DNA of 64,000 nucleotides. Source: Clytia hemisphaerica (Eukaryota > Cnidaria > Hydrozoa > Leptothecata > Clytiidae). The stretch's first letter is position 1, and each line of letters begins with the position of its first letter. The stretch spans positions 1,171,997 to 1,235,996 of the forward strand of contig CACVBU010000046.1 in assembly GCA_902728285.1 (NCBI GenBank), read 5' to 3'. Below, piece by piece: positions 59,140 through 64,000 of the stretch. The position numbers and the translations under genes are program-made. The notes under the pieces were generated by a model, which saw nothing but the letters and a program-made list of their open reading frames with translations, was not told where the DNA came from and did no database searches.

Positions 59140-62100
59140 AGAAGAAGAAGAATGGTCCATCCTAATCACGAGGAACTGGCCTAAAAATATATAATAAATA
59201 TAATCCTAGGAAATCACTACGCTAAGGACAATAAAAAGTCACTAAATTAAATTCAGATGTGAAAACATTAAGAAGAAAAATCTAGCATTTTGAAATATAC
59301 TACACATTTATCAATTTTCTCCAATTACCACGATCATTAATCAAATCAAACCAAATAGATTTCTCAATATCAAACCACTTCAAGGCTTTATAAACACTTC
59401 TACCATAAGTGAACTCAGGCGAACCAACCAAACGAGCATTACATACCCAACATGATAATAACTTTCTCGGTAATCTATCAAACGACATACGCGATACATG
59501 ACCCAACCAGGATAATTGACGATTGAAGATATAAAATTCAATTGGTTGGATATTCAACCTTGTCAACAACGATTCCGTACTTATTCGGTACAGAAAGACA
59601 TGGGAACGATTTATACGACACATTGAACGCATACATGCATGGTGAAAGTTACGCAGAAGACGAAGTAGGTGCTCAGTGAGGGACCACGACTCAGCGCCAT
59701 AAAGCAATATCGGTAGAATGAGACATATGTAAACTACACTTTTAGCCTCATCAGAAATGACACGAGAGGAAAATATTGACGTTCGTAGGGCTCCGAAAGC
59801 ATTGCTAGCCTTTTTGATACGATTGGTAATATCAACATAATCCTTACAGTCCCTTGATATAAAGCAACCAAGGTAGCAAAACTTGTCAACGATGGGGAAG
59901 TAAGTGTGCGCACAGAGCTTTATGGGCGAGAGATCGATTCCGTCATAAGATTCAGGATCAGAATACGATTTCGGTGGTTTCGAAACAAATAGGATTTCCG
60001 TCTTTGAGGGTTTATCCGGAGTACGAATATCACCAACATGGACTCCCATCCCAAATTTCAAGAAGTGAGTGATCAACAGCGGAGAGTAAGTTTCTGTATC
60101 CGATCTACTTTCAAAAAGCACAGCAGTATCGTCTGCATATTCAGAGTCGTCTACGGAAAAATCAGATCCTTTGGTGTTGTATCTCCGTCCTGTTAGCTTG
60201 AAATCTTCCTTGGTGCGGTACATGCATAGCGGTCGATCGTGCATTTTCCGCCATGTTTGCATTATTGCGGCAATGTAGATGACAAATAACACGGGCCCGA
60301 GGATGTCACCTTGTTTAACTCCGATTGTGCAGGGCATAGTGTTATCAACCGAATCAACTTGAAAATTTACGTTGAAATTTACGTGTAGAACTTTCAAAAT
60401 AGAAATAAGTTTGTCTGACAAGCCAAACTTTTGTAGGACTTGCCAAAGCAATGATCTGGGCACCCTGTCAAATGCCTTGACAAGGTCAAGAAAGAGTACC
60501 CATGTTTCTAAATTGTGTTCTCTGCGTTTTTTAAGAGCAAGTTTGATCGCGAATACAGCATCCATGCAACCTCTACCTTGACGGAAACCACATTGTGCCT
60601 CATGATCAAGATTTTCAACGAAAGGTTGGAGTCTGTTGTGTATTATGATAGCCAGAACTTTGTATGCTGTCTCCAGAAGCATGATTCCCCGATAGTTGCC
60701 TGGCTTCGATAGGTCACCCTTTTTCGGTAAGATGACAAGTTTTCCGAGATCCCATTGGGAGGGGTAAGTTTCATTTTCCCAGATATCAACAATAATCTTG
60801 ACAAAATAATCGAAGCAAAGTTCGTCTTCCGTCAACGATTTGAACATGGGAGCAGTTAAGCCAGATGCCCCTGGTGCTTTATTTTTCAGTCTCAATACTG
60901 CCTTTCTGATTTCTTCAACGCTTGGAGTATGACTGAAATCGTCATTCAAGATGCGCGGTGTTATGGACGATAGGACGGAAGGGTCATAAACTTCTTCACG
61001 ATTATAAAGTTTTGAAAAATGGATTCGAAAAACTTCAGCATTTTCCTCTGACGAAACGCACTTACTTCCGTCCTCTTTTTTCATCATGACTTGTTTTGGT
61101 GGAGGGGGTTTACTCAAGCCATTTTTTAGGAGTTTCACATTTTCCCAAAACGATTTTGTACCAAGATTCAATGCATTTGGACCTTTATTCAAGCGGTTAC
61201 ATGAGTTCATAATCCAAGTGCTTTTGGCAACATTAATAGCGTTTTTGAGTTCCTTTCGAGCACGTATTGCAGCTGCAGTTGTGCGACGTGTGATGCGTTT
61301 TGTTTTGTTATAAACTGCGATATTACGTTTCTCAATTAAATTCAACAGTTCTGATTCATTTGCTGAGAACCAGTCGGGTGGTTGACGAGTGATTTTTGGT
61401 AGGACTGAGGATGCAGTATCATGAAGTGATTTCTCCAAGGATTCGTACTCTACGCGATCAAGAGATTGTAATTTTGAAGATAGGGAGTCGATAAATGTAT
61501 TACGCAATTCACGATCAACAAGCAGTTTATTAGAGTCAATATTGGAAAGTGGACGCTTTGTTGGTGATTTTTTGATGAAACGAGCTGCTATTCGTAATTT
61601 CATCCTCACAGAGAGGTGATCTGAATCAAGTAATGGTTTTGAAGCAAACACATCAACAACACGTCGAAAATCAGTTTTTAGTACAAGTAGATGATCAATT
61701 TGATGCGGTAGTTTAGATCGAGGGTGTCTCCACGTTGCGTAGTTCTTTTTACGGAAATAGGTACTACAAGCGACGAGACGATTGATTTCAAGGAAGGTAG
61801 TAAGTCTTGTACCAGCATAATTACTATGAGGTAGACCAAATTTGCCTACTGAAGATATTTCAATCCCACTTCTCTCATAACTAATTCCGAGGGAGGAATT
61901 GGTATCACAACCAACGATTAAAATATCTTTCGGACGTTTCGAGTTTATACAGTTCTCAAGATTCTGAAGAAAAGTGTCCCACAAAAGTGCGTCTGCAACT
62001 CCTATAGGGGCGTAAGCTGAGACGAGAAAGATATCGATATTCTTGTCACGATTGTCTTTTAACGAAAGTCTGGTCGCAATTATTCGATTTCCAAATTCGG

Positions 62101-62640
62101 TGAAAATGGGTGAGCCTGCTTCTTTCCAAGCTTGGGTTGCAGTTTTGTTAAGTACGATACCGACACCACCTTGTCCTCGTTTGCTTTTGTTTTCGGATGC
62201 ATTTAACCCATTCAAAATAAAGGTACAGTCATTTACGATCTCGACCGATTTACTGCTTTTCCATGTTTCTTGTAGACAAAGTGCAAATGTATTTTGTCGT
62301 TTAATTTGGGTAGAAAGTTCATAAACCCTTTCCGTAGTTTTAATTCCTCTAGCATTTTGTGTAATAAAGTTCAGTTGCTTGAAATTCTTCGCTTTCTTTG
62401 GCATGACAAAACTGGGGCTCGCGACACCACCAATATTGGTACTACGATGATCTTCTCCGATTGTGCGGCAGAAGCAAGTTACTTCCAGCTAATCACAACC
62501 ACCAAATGAGTAGACCATCATGATAGCACAGCCATAAACATCTATGTGAGCATCATGGTTGTTGTTGTTCTTCTGGGTGCGGCAGCTGACGGATCTAAAG
62601 ACACCGATTCAGGTGGCCGCCACACCCTTTTTTTTGATTT
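59140..62640 (-). mobile_element. Full-length or near full-length LINE
   Basis: A non-LTR element whose single visible ORF is 59300-62404. Its 3' end is marked by a short 3' UTR and a TTC microsatellite on the minus strand (about 59134-59151). Upstream of the ORF lies a 5' region of about 230 bp with no ORF1 protein, ending near a run of A on the minus strand (62629-62636). A short 5' leader and a simple-repeat 3' tail are usual for RTE-like LINEs. The element bounds are approximate and no target duplication was found. Confidence 0.7.
59300..62404 (-). CDS. LINE endonuclease/reverse transcriptase, uninterrupted
   Basis: Complete frame of 1034 residues from ATG (62402-62404). An apurinic-type endonuclease comes first: QNARG (16-20), LQETW (44-48, catalytic E46), VSAYAP (128-133), GCDTNS (165-170) and SDH (261-263). 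A linker follows, then the reverse transcriptase: PKKGDLSKPGNYRG (560-573), LFLDLVKAFDRV (637-648), GVKQGDILGPVLF (695-707) and YADD (756-759). The C-terminus has LYGAESWSLT (901-910) and LSWLGHVSRM (964-973), typical of RTE/CR1-related LINEs. All catalytic positions that I can check are present and there is no stop or frameshift, so the copy may still be able to move. No RNase H or zinc knuckle is evident. The exact clade is uncertain. Confidence 0.9.
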   Translation of the reverse strand: MPKKAKNFKQLNFITQNARGIKTTERVYELSTQIKRQNTFALCLQETWKSSKSVEIVNDCTFILNGLNASENKSKRGQGGVGIVLNKTATQAWKEAGSPIFTEFGNRIIATRLSLKDNRDKNIDIFLVSAYAPIGVADALLWDTFLQNLENCINSKRPKDILIVGCDTNSSLGISYERSGIEISSVGKFGLPHSNYAGTRLTTFLEINRLVACSTYFRKKNYATWRHPRSKLPHQIDHLLVLKTDFRRVVDVFASKPLLDSDHLSVRMKLRIAARFIKKSPTKRPLSNIDSNKLLVDRELRNTFIDSLSSKLQSLDRVEYESLEKSLHDTASSVLPKITRQPPDWFSANESELLNLIEKRNIAVYNKTKRITRRTTAAAIRARKELKNAINVAKSTWIMNSCNRLNKGPNALNLGTKSFWENVKLLKNGLSKPPPPKQVMMKKEDGSKCVSSEENAEVFRIHFSKLYNREEVYDPSVLSSITPRILNDDFSHTPSVEEIRKAVLRLKNKAPGASGLTAPMFKSLTEDELCFDYFVKIIVDIWENETYPSQWDLGKLVILPKKGDLSKPGNYRGIMLLETAYKVLAIIIHNRLQPFVENLDHEAQCGFRQGRGCMDAVFAIKLALKKRREHNLETWVLFLDLVKAFDRVPRSLLWQVLQKFGLSDKLISILKVLHVNFNVNFQVDSVDNTMPCTIGVKQGDILGPVLFVIYIAAIMQTWRKMHDRPLCMYRTKEDFKLTGRRYNTKGSDFSVDDSEYADDTAVLFESRSDTETYSPLLITHFLKFGMGVHVGDIRTPDKPSKTEILFVSKPPKSYSDPESYDGIDLSPIKLCAHTYFPIVDKFCYLGCFISRDCKDYVDITNRIKKASNAFGALRTSIFSSRVISDEAKSVVYICLILPILLYGAESWSLTEHLLRLLRNFHHACMRSMCRINRSHVFLYRISTESLLTRLNIQPIEFYIFNRQLSWLGHVSRMSFDRLPRKLLSCWVCNARLVGSPEFTYGRSVYKALKWFDIEKSIWFDLINDRGNWRKLINV

Positions 62641-63658
62641 TTGGTTTCTATAAGAACAACTTGTAGTCAAAATCAGGAGTGATTGGTGTTTTTTTTAATT
62701 CCTGGCGAATAAAAGAAATTAACGCAAGTTCTGAAGAAGTTTGTGGCAATGACAAAGGAAGCTTCATTTCATGTCCAGAAGAAACTACCAAAAGTATAGG
62801 TTCCATCAATAAGTATCACCTACCGCTTGAAAACTTAAATTATTACTTTGATATATGGCAAATTGATGATTTCCTGTAATATAATGGCCTTCAAGGTGGT
62901 CAGCTTCTCTGCTTTTTCAGTATGTTCGTCGTCCGTTGTTTAAAAATATGCGTATTTTATGATGACTGTGAAAACCTGTGAATTTTACTTATACTTAAGG
63001 CCAATACTGAACGGCCATATAGACTGGCTCTTATGATAAGGCATAGTTGGTAGTAAAACGAATTTCAAACTTTCCCGAGAAACAAAGAGTGAAACCATAA
63101 ATATGCAAAAAAGAAAAACTATGTTTATTTAGCCTCTCGTTAAGGAAAACCAGTGACTTCATTTCAAGGCAAAAAGACCGACGAAATTCTGCGGCGGTTA
63201 AGGGCATGTTTTTCAAGATGGCAGAAATGCATTGTAAGGGTGTGGTTCAAACCACTTCAGGTCATAAATTCATTTGTACAGTATTTCCACGTGATAAGTT
63301 TTGCATGATCAATTTCGTAAGGGCAACAAACAGATTTGTCGTGAAAGAATATATGGAGCAACAGAGAAAAAACATTAATTTTCCTGTCTTGTTGAAAGAT
63401 TGAGAAAGCGATTAATTGCCTGAGGAGGGTCCTTTAATTATGAGGTCACTTTAGATATAATACCGAAAAAAATTGAAAGAAAATAACTGCTTCAATTACG
63501 CACGTCAAAGAAGCACGAGATAACGAGTGACGGTGCGGTGACGTTTTTCTTTGATAAAAACTTAAGTTTAAAATTCGAGGTTAGCTTGGAGTTAGTTGCT
63601 GGTATAATTTGTTTGTCAAAGAGTTTTTTCAACGAAATCTAAGAAAATGCAAATGTTT
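62641..63658. other. Unassigned stretch with a small ORF
   Basis: A plus-strand ATG frame of 65 codons (63206-63403) reads MFFKMAEMHCKGVVQTTSGH, then KFICTVFPRDKFCMINFVRA. It has no match I recognise; it could be a small gene, an exon or chance. A frame at 62679-62879 has cysteines (EEVCGNDKGSFISCPEE) but no ATG. No splice-consistent model could be built. Confidence 0.3.
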
Positions 63659-63662
63659 TTAA

Positions 63663-64000
63663 CCCTTTAAGTGCCGATGTCGTATATATACGACATGGGC
63701 TATATAGGAGGGCGAAGCCCTCCTGTAATGCCCAGTTTGAGTTAGAAATCGTTATTTTTGGTCGAACTCGTAGGAATTAGATTGTCCTTTATGGTCAAGC
63801 AAAAAAAAATTCAAAAGTGAGTCTTTCCAGCGAAATTTTAAGCAAAAAAGTCAAAAAATTGCAAAAAATTGACAAAAATTCACTTTTTTGAGATTCTGAC
63901 CGTTTTTTGACTATTTTTGGTCAACGAGGGATCCAAGAACCTCCAAATTTGGCCCTGTTTTACTTTATTCTGTCTTCTAGTGAATTGATTTGAAATTTCA
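63663..64000 (+). mobile_element. piggyBac-like transposon end, running off the window
   Basis: TTAA (63659-63662) is followed directly by CCCTTTAAGTGCCGATGTCG. TTAA targets and CCCTTT-type ends are hallmarks of piggyBac elements. A perfect 20-bp palindrome, ATGTCGTATATATACGACAT, lies at 63677-63696, and an inverted pair GGAGGGC/GCCCTCC at 63707-63723. No transposase is visible in the remaining bases. Confidence 0.55.

Overview
The window is AT-rich nuclear DNA from an invertebrate animal. Evidence: short GT-AG introns, an animal-type ion-channel gene, a secreted-protein gene with a module I associate with cnidarians and other invertebrates, intact and decayed LINEs, many foldback MITEs and long satellite arrays. 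A cnidarian or another early-branching animal fits best, but no species can be named from the sequence alone.

Layout. (1) 1-1533, minus: the RT of a Penelope-like retroelement, broken by frameshifts and cut by the window edge. (2) 1747-7536, minus: six spliced exons of a secreted, cysteine-containing protein with a signal peptide; its 3' end is not seen. Introns 3 and 4 hold a 156-bp tandem repeat and two foldback elements. (3) 7537-16990: no convincing gene; MITEs, a LINE scrap and several elements with poly-G/poly-C ends. (4) 16993-21908, plus: a complete nine-exon gene for a 509-residue channel with ionotropic-glutamate-receptor topology and a potassium-channel selectivity filter (TTVGYGD). 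(5) 22185-42000: a tandem array of five intronless bZIP-like genes, all minus, separated by 23-25 bp satellite arrays. Three copies are open (29252-30376, 33387-34514, 40273-41403); two are broken (24587-25762, 36888-38018). (6) 43149-44888, plus: a larger, divergently oriented ORF with a basic region and leucine heptads. (7) 44889-54400: foldback elements and one unrecognised 241-residue ORF (50205-50930, minus). (8) 54404-56278, plus: a 5'-truncated LINE with a poly-A tail. (9) 57627-58520: nested poly-G/poly-C elements. (10) 59140-62640, minus: a LINE with an uninterrupted 1034-residue endonuclease/RT ORF. (11) 63663 to the right edge: a piggyBac-like end.

Most notable are the potassium-filter glutamate-receptor-like channel, the bZIP/satellite array (one satellite class repeats an AP-1-like TGATTCA core beside the bZIP-like genes), and a transposon family whose inverted ends are homopolymer G/C runs flanked by 8-bp target duplications. 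The genes do not form an operon. The only apparent co-regulated group is the bZIP array, whose members share 5' and 3' flanks as well as coding sequence. Splice sites, phases and motifs were read by eye; no search was run.
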